Origin: Fibrobacter sp. UWR3
Lineage (GTDB): Bacteria > Fibrobacterota > Fibrobacteria > Fibrobacterales > Fibrobacteraceae
DNA: 64,000 nt
Assembly (NCBI RefSeq): GCF_900143055.1
Contig: NZ_FRCW01000001.1
Span: 372,001-436,000 of the forward strand
Direction of reading: 5' to 3'
The first letter of the stretch is position 1; each line of letters starts with the position of its first letter. The notes beneath the pieces are model-generated. The model ran no database searches. It saw only the letters and a program-made list of their open reading frames with translations, and was not told where the DNA came from. Shown one piece after another: positions 26,807 to 35,358 of this stretch. Position numbers and translations under genes: made by a program.

Positions 26807-28125
26807 ATCATTTTTGCTGTTGAGTAGTTGATGCTCATGGATTTCTTTGATCGCTCATAGCGGTCGGTGTCGGCGCCGATACGGACGAACCGGATGACCT
26901 TTTCAAAGCGGTCAATCCCGATCAGTGTAAAGCAGTCCTGGGACCTTGTCCCCATTTTTCGCCAGGAATCGCTCCATCCAATGTGGTTCATACTTGCGAC
27001 ATCACCATTGAATGCGATTTGGTGTGGGTAATCTTGAAGTGTGCCGATATCGTCCTGGTGGTGGTGCCCGCCGAGCCATGCCACGAATTCTCCGCCCTTG
27101 CCCATGAAATCGTTGACGGCGATTTGTGCCTCGGTCATCGGGCGTGTGCATTTGAACGTTTCCATAGAAACGAACGGGCAGTTTTCATATTTGTTTATGG
27201 GGAAACTTTCGTGGCGGCTAATAACCACGGCAAAGTCATTTGTCAGCGCATCATCAAGAACCCCCTGAAGCCATTCTATCTGGGCGTCATCCCAATGGTA
27301 TTCGTCAAGGACAACCAGTCTTAATTTGGCCCGTTCCTTGTCTGTACCCTTGTTTATGTCCTTGTAGTAGTACATAAGGCCGTTTTCGGCGGCATTCTGG
27401 GGTGTGATGACATTCCAGCTTGATAAGTAGGGGGCGAAAAAGCGGTCGTAGACTTCCTTCTGGGTCACTTCTATCGGGTTGCCGTCCTTGTCGACAAAGT
27501 TTACGTCGTGATTCCCTAGCACGTTAAGAAATTTCTCTGCACCCGCATTGTCCCAAAAATCAAATGAATTGTACCATTTGTCATAAAGGGCGTCCCCGGA
27601 ATGGATGACGATGTCGATATACTTTGAATAGTGGTCGTAGAATTCCTTTATTCTTCGCAGGTTTTCTTCATGGCCATGGATGTCGGTAAAATGGAGAAGG
27701 ACAATCTGCTTTTCTCGGAGGGTAAAGTTTGCGTCTCTTTTCTGATGGGTGAGGTTTCCCAGGATGGGAATCATGACTGCGTCGGGATAGAAGTCCAATA
27801 TGCCGGTGCCTGTGTCGGCGGCGGGAGTGAGGACGGTGTCCATTACGACTATGGTGTCGGTTTTGGATAGGACTACGGTATCTTGTTTCGATACGACCAT
27901 AGTATCAATTTTGGATACGACTACGGAATCTGTTTTTGAAACAACTAGGGTATCTTTTTTAGATATGACGACGGTATCTGTTCGGGAAAGGTGCACTGTG
28001 TCCATGACGACAAGCGTGTCAACTCTTGGCTGGGGCGCCTCGGATTCTTGCGAAGAGGTTGAGTTGGATTCGCACCCGAGGAACAGCCCCAGGAGGGGTA
28101 GAATGCAAAAAAGTGTTTTTTTCAT
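26794..28125 (-). CDS. Calcineurin-like metallophosphoesterase lipoprotein with repeat linker
   Basis: A 443-residue lipoprotein; LFLGC places the lipidated Cys at residue 18. Residues about 36-105 are a repetitive linker built on DTVVxSKx octads. The phosphoesterase domain (about 140-430) has the metal ligands DIHGHEEN, SGDALYD, LGNHDVNF and GGHHHQDD in the expected order. Substrate is unknown; it acts outside the inner membrane. ATG 28125 starts the signal peptide; an open frame extends to 28143 but adds non-signal residues. It lies on the opposite strand inside the glycan locus. Confidence 0.85.
   Translation of the reverse strand: MKKTLFCILPLLGLFLGCESNSTSSQESEAPQPRVDTLVVMDTVHLSRTDTVVISKKDTLVVSKTDSVVVSKIDTMVVSKQDTVVLSKTDTIVVMDTVLTPAADTGTGILDFYPDAVMIPILGNLTHQKRDANFTLREKQIVLLHFTDIHGHEENLRRIKEFYDHYSKYIDIVIHSGDALYDKWYNSFDFWDNAGAEKFLNVLGNHDVNFVDKDGNPIEVTQKEVYDRFFAPYLSSWNVITPQNAAENGLMYYYKDINKGTDKERAKLRLVVLDEYHWDDAQIEWLQGVLDDALTNDFAVVISRHESFPINKYENCPFVSMETFKCTRPMTEAQIAVNDFMGKGGEFVAWLGGHHHQDDIGTLQDYPHQIAFNGDVASMNHIGWSDSWRKMGTRSQDCFTLIGIDRFEKVIRFVRIGADTDRYERSKKSMSINYSTAKMIYSD
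27834..27978 (-). repeat. 24-base tandem repeats encoding DTVVxSKx octads
   Basis: At least five consecutive octads of the pattern D-[TS]-x-V-V/I-x-S-K-x follow the lipoprotein signal region, flanked by two DTxVVMDTV variants. At DNA level this is a diverged 24-base tandem repeat. Boundaries are approximate, taken from the protein. Confidence 0.75.
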
Positions 28126-28249
28126 AGGGCTGTTTGTAAACAAGATTCCGACAGTGATGTTGAATAGAATTCAAGATAGTAATTTTGGGGGAAAACAAAT
28201 GATTTGACCCGTAGAAAGAGGGAAATTGAGGGGCCGTGTTTGGAAAATA

Positions 28250-28279
28250 TTGCATTTTTTTACCATTTATTGCTACATT
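28250..28279 (+). promoter_or_regulatory. Putative promoter of first licD-like gene
   Basis: TTGCAT (28250-28255), an 18-base spacer and TACATT (28274-28279), 44 bases before the start codon at 28323, in the divergent gap after the metallophosphoesterase gene. The area is T-rich, so specificity is modest. Confidence 0.45.
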
Positions 28280-28322
28280 TTTGCGTAGATTCAAGTATTG
28301 AAGGTAAACGGGAAGGTTGCTC

Positions 28323-29132
28323 ATGAAACCGATTTCTTTAGAAGAAATGAAGCAGATTCAAGTAGACATCTTGAAGGATGTGCATCTTTTTTGCGAAAAG
28401 AACAATATTCGTTATACCTTGATTTATGGTAGCTTGCTAGGGGCGGTCAGACACAAGGGCTATATTCCTTGGGATGACGACATTGACATTGCTATGCTTC
28501 GCGATGATTATGAGAAGTTCGTGGCATCCTATAAGAGCGAAAACGGTTTTTATCGTGTCTATGATTGCCGAAAAGACAATGGGTATTACTATCCGTTCTT
28601 GAAGGTTGCCGACACGAGAACGGTTCTGGAAGAGAACGTGTCGATGCAGAATATTGGTGTCAACATAGACATATTCCCGTGCGATTATTTGTTTGACACG
28701 AAGCAGGAATGTATCAATTTTATCAAGAAGCTTGATTTTCTCAAAAAATTGTTCCGGATAAAGCTGGTTAAGCCCGGAAAAAAGAACTCCTTTATAAAGC
28801 GGATCCTGATTAGGGTCTTGAAGCTGCTCTGTCTGCCGATATCCATGAAAAATATCGTGGATAGGGAGTACGCTCTTGTAAACCGCTTGACGAACCGCAA
28901 TGCAAAATTTGTGGGCTTTGCCTTCAGTTCGGACCTTTCGTGCTCTTATAGGTCGATCTGCCCAAGGGAAGTCTTTGAAAAGTACGAGAAGGTTCCGTTT
29001 GAAAAGGAAACTTTTGAAATTATATCTTCTTACGATGAGTGGCTGACGCAGATGTTTGGCGACTATATGACACCGCCGCCCGCCAAGGAGAGGACTTCTC
29101 CCCATACATTGAATAATGTATACTGGAAATAG
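28323..29132 (+). CDS. LicD-family phosphotransferase
   Basis: A 269-residue cytoplasmic protein with the LicD/fukutin nucleotidyltransferase-fold signature [18 protein letters not shown] (about 38-55) followed by DIDIAM. LicD proteins move a phospho-alcohol (phosphocholine, polyol phosphate) from a CDP-linked donor to a sugar. In this locus a CMP-activated phosphonate or polyol phosphate is the likely donor. ATG 28323 is chosen for GGAAGG six bases upstream; a TTG lies at 28317. A second LicD gene is at 35355, and the two differ enough to suggest different acceptors or donors. Confidence 0.85.
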   Translation: MKPISLEEMKQIQVDILKDVHLFCEKNNIRYTLIYGSLLGAVRHKGYIPWDDDIDIAMLRDDYEKFVASYKSENGFYRVYDCRKDNGYYYPFLKVADTRTVLEENVSMQNIGVNIDIFPCDYLFDTKQECINFIKKLDFLKKLFRIKLVKPGKKNSFIKRILIRVLKLLCLPISMKNIVDREYALVNRLTNRNAKFVGFAFSSDLSCSYRSICPREVFEKYEKVPFEKETFEIISSYDEWLTQMFGDYMTPPPAKERTSPHTLNNVYWK

Positions 29133-29141
29133 AGAGAAATC

Positions 29142-30206
29142 ATGAGAATCGCTCACCTTTTGTGGGGCCTCGGTACGGGTGGCATAGAGAACATGCTGGT
29201 GGATATTGTCAACCAGCAGGTTGACGGGAATGATATTTCTCTGATTGTCATAAATGACATGCTTGACAGTTCTATCGTGAACCGCCTTGACAAGCGTATC
29301 CGCATCTATTGTTGCCATCGGAACCTTAAGAGCAAGAACCCGTTGCCGCTTTTGAAATTGAATTACTATCTGAGGAAGGTCCGCCCTGAAATAGTCCATG
29401 TCCATTACGACAAGATTGCCCGACTTGTCTTGGGAAAATGGACTATGGTCCGCACGATTCACAATACGACGAACAATTTTGTCGAATCGAGGTTTTTTAA
29501 GGCCTGCTATGCAATTTCAAAGGTCGTTGAAGATGAATGGCGGCAGGCGGGGATGCAAACCATCCTTGTAGAAAACGGAATTCCTTGCGAAAGAATCAAT
29601 CGCGAAAGGAATGGGCTCTTTAACGATGGTTTGTTGCATTTTGTCCAAGTCTCGCGGCTATATGTCAAGCAGAAGGGGCAGGATATCTTGCTGAATGCCC
29701 TGGCGGTAATCAGAAAACAGAACCTGTGTGCGACAAATTTCAAGATGCATTTTGTCGGAGACGGGTCTAGCAGGGAAATGCTGCAGGAATTGGCGACGAC
29801 CTTGGGCGTGGACGACCTAGTGGTTTTTGAAGGGAATCGCCCAAGAGAGTGGGTCTATGACAACCTTTGCAATTTTGACCTGTTCATTCAGCCCTCCAGG
29901 TATGAAGGGTTTGGCTTGACTGTAGCCGAGGCCATGGTCGCCAGGGTGCCTGTCCTGTCGAGTAATATCGAGGGCCCTGTAGAGATTATGACCGTGGGTG
30001 AAGGCGATGCTGCTCGCCTTTTAGGCTATACCTTTGAATCGGAAAATGCGGATGATCTTGCCCGGCAGATTGCGGATTTTGTCCGGTCGGGCCGAGATGA
30101 CGAAAGGATTGAATTCGGCCGTAGGCATGTGATGCAGAATTATAGCATCAAGAAGACCGCGATGCTGTACTTGGATGAGTACCGCAAGGTTCTCGCCTAT
30201 AAGTGA
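29142..30206 (+). CDS. Family 4 glycosyltransferase
   Basis: A 354-residue GT-B enzyme starting LLWGLGTGGIENMLVD (about 6-21), the glycine-rich acceptor loop of GT4 enzymes. The donor half has VQVSRLYVKQKGQDIL and RYEGFGLTVAEAMVAR with E-x7-E (about 273-288). It follows the LicD gene by nine bases and is probably in the same transcript. Its 3' end overlaps the convergent CotH gene by ten bases. Confidence 0.88.
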   Translation: MRIAHLLWGLGTGGIENMLVDIVNQQVDGNDISLIVINDMLDSSIVNRLDKRIRIYCCHRNLKSKNPLPLLKLNYYLRKVRPEIVHVHYDKIARLVLGKWTMVRTIHNTTNNFVESRFFKACYAISKVVEDEWRQAGMQTILVENGIPCERINRERNGLFNDGLLHFVQVSRLYVKQKGQDILLNALAVIRKQNLCATNFKMHFVGDGSSREMLQELATTLGVDDLVVFEGNRPREWVYDNLCNFDLFIQPSRYEGFGLTVAEAMVARVPVLSSNIEGPVEIMTVGEGDAARLLGYTFESENADDLARQIADFVRSGRDDERIEFGRRHVMQNYSIKKTAMLYLDEYRKVLAYK

Positions 30207-31423
30207 GCGTCAATCCACTCCATTCTCTGGATAATCCAGCTGTTGAGTGAGTCTACGGCTTCGTCATAGCTGCTGTAGGCTTCCTTGTATGTCCAGTTCT
30301 CTGTATTTTCTAGAACCGGCCATCGCTTGAATTCGTTCTGTGTGGCCGGGGCAATTATTTTGGAATACTTGCGGATGGAATCCGGGAAAGTCTCTATCAA
30401 GTCATGGTGAGTTTTCCAGTATTTGGTTGCGGATTGCCAGTATTCGCTGCGTTTGAAGATTAGGCCGTTCCAGCCGCTATTGCGGACGTACCAGTCGTAC
30501 GGAGTCCGTAGAGAGTCGTCTTCCCAGTTCCCGTAGGCGACGTCAAAATCCCATACGGGGCCGAGGCGTATCGGTTCTCCACTTTGCCATGTCAAGAAGA
30601 TGCTGCGCCTAAAGGCTCCATCCTTGTTCTTGGAAAGTTCCTGAATCCAGTAGTAGCGAAGGTAGTCCTCGAAATCAAGCAGATTGGAAATTTTTTCGGG
30701 TGAGTCGTTGTCGTTCAGAGCGTTTTCGAATAGGTTAAGGGCGTTTTTTAGGAGCTGCGTTCCTGAATCGCTTGGGTTCTTGGGATACTTGATTTCAAAT
30801 ACGGTTTTCCTTTCGGTTGCGACAAGGTTTTCGTCGCCATATTCCGTAGGGCCCTTTTCCAGTAAAAATGAACTGTTGTTCTTGGGAATGTTTACCCGGT
30901 GTTCACCGACTTTTACGGTTTCTGTCAAGAGGTAAATGCCCTGGTATTGCCTATTGAGGTAAAGCTCCACGAAAGTACACCGGGGGGTATATTCGTCGCC
31001 AAGCCAGCCTGCAAGCTTATATGTAATAAAATTCTTGAGAAGGGTCTTGTCGGCGGAATTGGCGATAAGCGCCCATTCCTTGTCTTTGGGCATGCCGAAC
31101 ATTCCTTGCTTGTTTTCAAATTTGATTTTGTAGCCGGGTTTTGGCATCCCGGTAAAACTGGAGTTGCCTCTTCCCCGGATAGTGAGTTCCATGACGTCGC
31201 TTTCGGGTGAGTCTTTCCCGTATACCTGCAATTTGGCGGGGAGCGTCGTTATGCGGTCTCGGATTTGTGCGAAATCTTCGGTTTCCATGACAAGTCGTGG
31301 CAGTTCTGCATAGGGATACTCCGAGTCGTCTAGCGGTAGAAAGTCGGGGTTGTCCTCAGGTGCGTTCCAGACGCAGGAACATAAAAATAGGCATATATAT
31401 ATGATTGGAGCGCGGAACGGCAT
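30197..31423 (-). CDS. CotH kinase-like lipoprotein
   Basis: A 408-residue protein with an N-terminal hydrophobic segment IIYICLFLCSC that ends in a lipobox-like LCSC (Cys about 17). The CotH domain (about 45-390) contains IRGRGNSSF, KPGYKIKFENK, ELYLNRQYQGIYLLTE and GPVWDFDVAYGN, which carries the conserved Asp-Phe-Asp. These motifs match the CotH protein-kinase-like family better than those of the larger CotH protein at 16841. It is the second opposite-strand lipoprotein placed inside the glycan locus. A role in modifying an envelope protein or glycan is possible but unproven. Confidence 0.82.
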   Translation of the reverse strand: MPFRAPIIYICLFLCSCVWNAPEDNPDFLPLDDSEYPYAELPRLVMETEDFAQIRDRITTLPAKLQVYGKDSPESDVMELTIRGRGNSSFTGMPKPGYKIKFENKQGMFGMPKDKEWALIANSADKTLLKNFITYKLAGWLGDEYTPRCTFVELYLNRQYQGIYLLTETVKVGEHRVNIPKNNSSFLLEKGPTEYGDENLVATERKTVFEIKYPKNPSDSGTQLLKNALNLFENALNDNDSPEKISNLLDFEDYLRYYWIQELSKNKDGAFRRSIFLTWQSGEPIRLGPVWDFDVAYGNWEDDSLRTPYDWYVRNSGWNGLIFKRSEYWQSATKYWKTHHDLIETFPDSIRKYSKIIAPATQNEFKRWPVLENTENWTYKEAYSSYDEAVDSLNSWIIQRMEWIDAHL

Positions 31424-31473
31424 GTACCAAATTTAAAAAAAGATATATTATGGATAATATAAAAAAGGTCTCT

Positions 31474-32544
31474 ATGTCAAACGAAAACGTTGTCGCATCT
31501 AAGCCTCGCAATTCTAATCTGGAATTATTCCGAATAATAGTCATGTTCTTGATTGTGTTGCATCATTCCATTGTTAATTCTGGATTGGTTCCCTTGATCG
31601 AGGCGGATTTCCCTTCCACTAAATCAACCATTCTTGCTTTTTTCGGTTGTGCAGGCAAAATAGGGATAAATTGCTTTGTGCTGATTACGGGCTATTTCAT
31701 GTGTACGTCGAAAATAACTTTGCGCAAGGGGTTGAAACTTCTGCTAGAAGTTGAATTCTACAAGATTGCCATATTTGCCATATTCGTTGCGACGGGGTAT
31801 ACCCATCTATCGTTTAAGTCTATTTTTAATGGTGTAATGCCTGTCACGAGTATATCGGACGGATTTGTTTCTTGTTACCTGGTATTTTTCTGCTTCATTC
31901 CCTTTCTCAATATCCTTATTCAAGGGATGAATAAGAGACTGCATCTTATATTGATCTGCCTTTGCCTGCTCGCCTATAGCCTTCCTTCTCAAATTTTCAT
32001 GACGGTTTCTTTTAACTATGTCGGGTGGTTCATGGTTGTTTATTTTGTAGCGGCATACTTTAGGCTATATCCGCCCAAATGGTCAATGAGTGCCAAGTCT
32101 ACGGGATTGCTTGCGTTGCTGTTCTGGACGATATCCCTTTGCTGTGTTTGGGGGTGGGCGCAATATTGCGTTTACCGCGGAAAACCACCTTCATTTTTCT
32201 TCTTCGTGGCGGATTCCAACAAGCCTTTGGCAATTGCAACGGCGGTGTGCTTTTTCCTGTTCTTTAAAAATTTGAAGCTGGGCTATAGTAGGGTTATCAA
32301 TACCATCGCCGCTTCCGCTTTTGGTGTGTTTCTGATTCATGCAAATTGTGACGCTATGCGCCAATGGTTGTGGCAGAAAACACTTGATAACGTGGGGCAT
32401 TATTCCATTGACATTTTCAAGCACGTCATTGTTGGCGTACTTCTGATATACGCAATATGCACGTTAATAGACCTTGTCAGAATACATCTTTTGGAAAAGC
32501 CTGTGTTTAAGGTTATAGACTCCTATTGGGAAAAGAAACATTAG
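31474..32544 (+). CDS. Acyltransferase-3 family membrane O-acyltransferase
   Basis: A 356-residue polytopic protein with about ten membrane helices. The opening NSNLELFRIIVMFLIVLHH (about 14-32) contains the conserved R and H-H of acyltransferase-3 enzymes, which transfer acetyl or other acyl groups to surface sugars; a late helix reads SAFGVFLIHANCD, matching the family's final conserved His. ATG 31474 has an AAGG sequence about five bases upstream and avoids overlap with the divergent CotH start; ATG 31450 is an alternative. It would acetylate the repeat unit or its lipid-linked precursor. Confidence 0.85.
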   Translation: MSNENVVASKPRNSNLELFRIIVMFLIVLHHSIVNSGLVPLIEADFPSTKSTILAFFGCAGKIGINCFVLITGYFMCTSKITLRKGLKLLLEVEFYKIAIFAIFVATGYTHLSFKSIFNGVMPVTSISDGFVSCYLVFFCFIPFLNILIQGMNKRLHLILICLCLLAYSLPSQIFMTVSFNYVGWFMVVYFVAAYFRLYPPKWSMSAKSTGLLALLFWTISLCCVWGWAQYCVYRGKPPSFFFFVADSNKPLAIATAVCFFLFFKNLKLGYSRVINTIAASAFGVFLIHANCDAMRQWLWQKTLDNVGHYSIDIFKHVIVGVLLIYAICTLIDLVRIHLLEKPVFKVIDSYWEKKH

Positions 32545-32572
32545 CTATATTAATTGCATAACGAGGATTTTT

Positions 32573-33691
32573 ATGACCGACAAGCTTATAACAGTCACTT
32601 CGCCCCTGCTGCCTAGTCTTGAAGAACTTACTCCACTTCTCAAGGACATTTGGGATCGCAAGTGGCTAACCAATAATGGTCATTATCACCAGGAACTTGA
32701 AAAGGCCCTCGCCGAATACCTGGGGGTTGAGTATATCAGCCTGTTTACGAATGGGACACTTCCGCTGATTACGGCTTTACAGACGATGCGCATTACGGGT
32801 GAAGTTATTACAACCCCATATAGTTTTGTTGCTACGACGCACTCCATCTGGTGGAACGGCCTCACTCCGGTATTTGTCGATGTGGACCCCGCGACGGGCA
32901 ACCTCGACCCGCAGAAGATTGAGGAGGCGATTACGCCGAAGACGACGGCGATTATGCCGGTGCATGTGTATGGCAATCCGTGTGATATTGAGGCTATTCA
33001 GGAAATAGCCGACCGCTACGGTTTGGCCGTTATTTACGATGCCGCCCATGCCTTCAACGTGAAGGTGAATGGCCGGACCATCCTGGATGCGGGCGACATG
33101 AATACACTCAGTTTCCATGCGACCAAGACATATAATACCGTTGAAGGTGGTGCACTTATCTGCCACGATGCCCGTACCAAGAAGCGCATAGACTATCTGA
33201 AGAATTTCGGCTTTGCGGGCGAGACTACCGTGGTGGCCCCGGGCATCAACAGCAAGATGGATGAAATTCGTTCGGCGTATGGTCTTTGCAACCTTAAGCA
33301 CATTGACGATGCGATTGCCGCCCGCAGGACTGTTGCACAGAAGTATCGCGCCGCACTGGCGAATGTTTCTGGCATTACCATGTTCAAGGAACGCGATGAC
33401 GTGACTTACAACTACTCGTACTTCCCGATATTCATTAACGAGAAGGAGTACGGCATAAGCCGTGACGCCCTTTACACGAAGATGAAGGAACACAACGTAC
33501 TCGGCCGTCGCTATTTCTATCCGCTGATATCGAATTTCGCCATTTATCGAGGTTTGTCGTCTGCCTCGAGGGAGAACCTTCCTGTCGCAAACCGCATGGC
33601 CGATGAGGTCATCTGCCTGCCAATGTATGCAGGGCTTTCGGATGAAGATGTAAGTCGGGTTCTGGAACTTGTTGCTGGTAGGGGTGCGTAA
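32573..33691 (+). CDS. DegT/DnrJ/EryC1-family PLP aminotransferase
   Basis: A 372-residue enzyme. SFHATKTYNTVEGG holds the PLP-binding Lys185, and YDAAHAFNV holds Asp156, which pairs with the pyridine nitrogen. Members aminate keto-sugar nucleotides such as 4-keto-6-deoxyhexoses, giving amino sugars. It is not a class V aminotransferase of the kind that makes 2-aminoethylphosphonate. GAGG lies upstream of the start, and the stop overlaps the next start as TAATG. With the ATP-grasp and GNAT genes that follow, it may provide an amine that is then acylated. Confidence 0.9.
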   Translation: MTDKLITVTSPLLPSLEELTPLLKDIWDRKWLTNNGHYHQELEKALAEYLGVEYISLFTNGTLPLITALQTMRITGEVITTPYSFVATTHSIWWNGLTPVFVDVDPATGNLDPQKIEEAITPKTTAIMPVHVYGNPCDIEAIQEIADRYGLAVIYDAAHAFNVKVNGRTILDAGDMNTLSFHATKTYNTVEGGALICHDARTKKRIDYLKNFGFAGETTVVAPGINSKMDEIRSAYGLCNLKHIDDAIAARRTVAQKYRAALANVSGITMFKERDDVTYNYSYFPIFINEKEYGISRDALYTKMKEHNVLGRRYFYPLISNFAIYRGLSSASRENLPVANRMADEVICLPMYAGLSDEDVSRVLELVAGRGA

Positions 33692-34899
33692 TGAAAAAAC
33701 TGATGATTCTCGGTGGGTCCCGCTATGCAATACCGGTTATTGATGCTGCCCACAAACTTGGTCTTTATGCAATAACTGCGGACTATTTGCCGTACAACGT
33801 TGCTCACAAGTTCTCAGATCAGTATGTAAATGTGAGTATCATCGAAAAGGAAAAAGTTCTTAAGGTTGCACAAGAACTCCAAATTGGTGGGGTTGTAAGC
33901 TTTGCCTGTGATCCGGGTGTTGTTACGGCAGCTTATGTTGCGGAAAAAATGGGTTTGCCTTTCCAAGGATCCTATAAATCAACCTCGATTTTGCAGGATA
34001 AGGGCCTTTTTCGCAGATTCTTGAAGGAAAATGGTTTCAACGTTCCTCATGCAAAAAGCTATTCCGACAAGAATGCGCCACTTGCTGACATAGATTTCTT
34101 TACCTGGCCGGTTATTGTGAAGCCCGTTGATTCTGCGGGTAGTAAGGGTGTTACTAAGGTAAATAAGCCCGAGGAGCTTCCTGCCGCAATAGACACTGCG
34201 CTTGGCGGCTCTCACAATGGTCACTTCATTATTGAAGATTTTTTGACTTTTGACGGGTTCCATTCCAGCGCGGATCCGTTTACTGTCGATGGAAAACTCG
34301 TCTTTTCTACGTATTCCGATCAACTATTTGACAAAGAGGCTGATAATCCTTACACACCGGCGTTGATTATTTGGCCTTCGTCCATGAAAAAGGCTAACCA
34401 GGAATATCTAGATAAAGAAATTCAGCGCTTGATGATGTTGCTCGGCATGAAGACGGGTATTTACAACATTGAATCGTGTGTCGGGATAGACGGAAAGCCC
34501 TATATTATGGAGGTTTCGCCACGAGGTGGCGGTTGCAAGATTGCCGAGTTGCAGAGGCTCGCTTTTGGTGTAGATTTGATTGAAAATGAAGTCCGTGCGG
34601 CAGTCGGAATGCCGCTGGTTGATGTCCGCCAAACAGAATGTGATGGGCATTGGTGCGAATTTGTTATTCATGCAAGGCCTGGACAGAGCGGGGTTTTCAA
34701 GAGAATGGAAATAGACGAGGATATCCGCTCCAAGTATGTCAAGGCTGTAGACATGACTACGAAGGAAGGCGATATGGTCCATCCCTTCACTGGTGCGAAT
34801 ATGAGCCTTGGTGATATGTTCCTCCGCTTTGATTCTCGTGAAGAAATGGATGCTGTGATGGCTCGCTCAAATGAATGGCTAAGGATTATACTCGAGTAG
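33691..34899 (+). CDS. ATP-grasp ligase
   Basis: A 402-residue cytoplasmic enzyme with an N-terminal Rossmann-like pre-ATP-grasp domain (LMILGGSRYAIPVIDAAHKL), a central lid (WPVIVKPVDSAGSKGVTKV, about 130-148) and a metal-binding core (NIESCVGIDGKPYIMEVSPRGGG, about 258-280; the E and R side chains bind Mg-ATP). The family joins a carboxylate to an amine or similar acceptor through an acyl phosphate. Placed between the aminotransferase and a GNAT gene, it may attach an amino acid or other acid to an amino sugar. Substrate is not deducible. The start overlaps the upstream stop. Confidence 0.85.
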   Translation: MKKLMILGGSRYAIPVIDAAHKLGLYAITADYLPYNVAHKFSDQYVNVSIIEKEKVLKVAQELQIGGVVSFACDPGVVTAAYVAEKMGLPFQGSYKSTSILQDKGLFRRFLKENGFNVPHAKSYSDKNAPLADIDFFTWPVIVKPVDSAGSKGVTKVNKPEELPAAIDTALGGSHNGHFIIEDFLTFDGFHSSADPFTVDGKLVFSTYSDQLFDKEADNPYTPALIIWPSSMKKANQEYLDKEIQRLMMLLGMKTGIYNIESCVGIDGKPYIMEVSPRGGGCKIAELQRLAFGVDLIENEVRAAVGMPLVDVRQTECDGHWCEFVIHARPGQSGVFKRMEIDEDIRSKYVKAVDMTTKEGDMVHPFTGANMSLGDMFLRFDSREEMDAVMARSNEWLRIILE

Positions 34900-34902
34900 A
34901 AA

Positions 34903-35358
34903 ATGCCGGAAACCTCGTATAGTGTTGAATGCTTGTGCGAGCAAGATATTTCTTGCTTTTTCGTTAAGGCACAGGAGCAATTCCCGTACTTGTTTAACAA
35001 CCTGGATATTTCTGCTTTTTCTAAAAAATTGGCTGATTATGCGAATTTTATAGTATGCAGGTGCTCTGGACAGGTGGCGGGAATCCTTGCGTTTTACATG
35101 AATAATGGGCATTTTGTCTATGTAACTTTCGTCTGCACTCTTAAGGAGTTCCAGCGACTTTCTATCTTTTCCAATATGTTGCATAAATTGGAAAATTTGG
35201 CGCAAGAAAAGGGGTACGAAAAAATTCGCCTTGAGGTGGCCAAAGAAAACCATTCTGCACAACAGGTGTATCTACACAAGGATTTTTCGGTTGTAGAACA
35301 AGGAGATAATTCTCTTTTTATGGAAAAATGGATCGGCAAGCACGGAGAATCCGCATGA
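34903..35358 (+). CDS. GNAT-family N-acetyltransferase
   Basis: A 151-residue protein with the GNAT pattern: beta strands carrying VAGILAFYMNNGHFVYVTFV (about 46-65), then the acetyl-CoA-binding turn region LKEFQRLSIFSNML, and the terminal KIRLEVAKENHSAQQVY then HKDFSVVEQ typical of the family. It could acetylate the amino sugar made by the DegT enzyme. The acetyl-CoA loop (R/Q-x-x-G-x-G/A) is degenerate here, so it may accept another substrate. The stop overlaps the LicD start (ATGA, 35355-35358). AT-rich relative to the phosphonate genes. Confidence 0.75.
   Translation: MPETSYSVECLCEQDISCFFVKAQEQFPYLFNNLDISAFSKKLADYANFIVCRCSGQVAGILAFYMNNGHFVYVTFVCTLKEFQRLSIFSNMLHKLENLAQEKGYEKIRLEVAKENHSAQQVYLHKDFSVVEQGDNSLFMEKWIGKHGESA

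Noticed and set aside
32573-33691. DegT aminotransferase considered as the 2-aminoethylphosphonate-forming enzyme
   Set aside because: It belongs to the sugar aminotransferase family, not the class V group known for that reaction, and an alcohol dehydrogenase lies within the trio instead.
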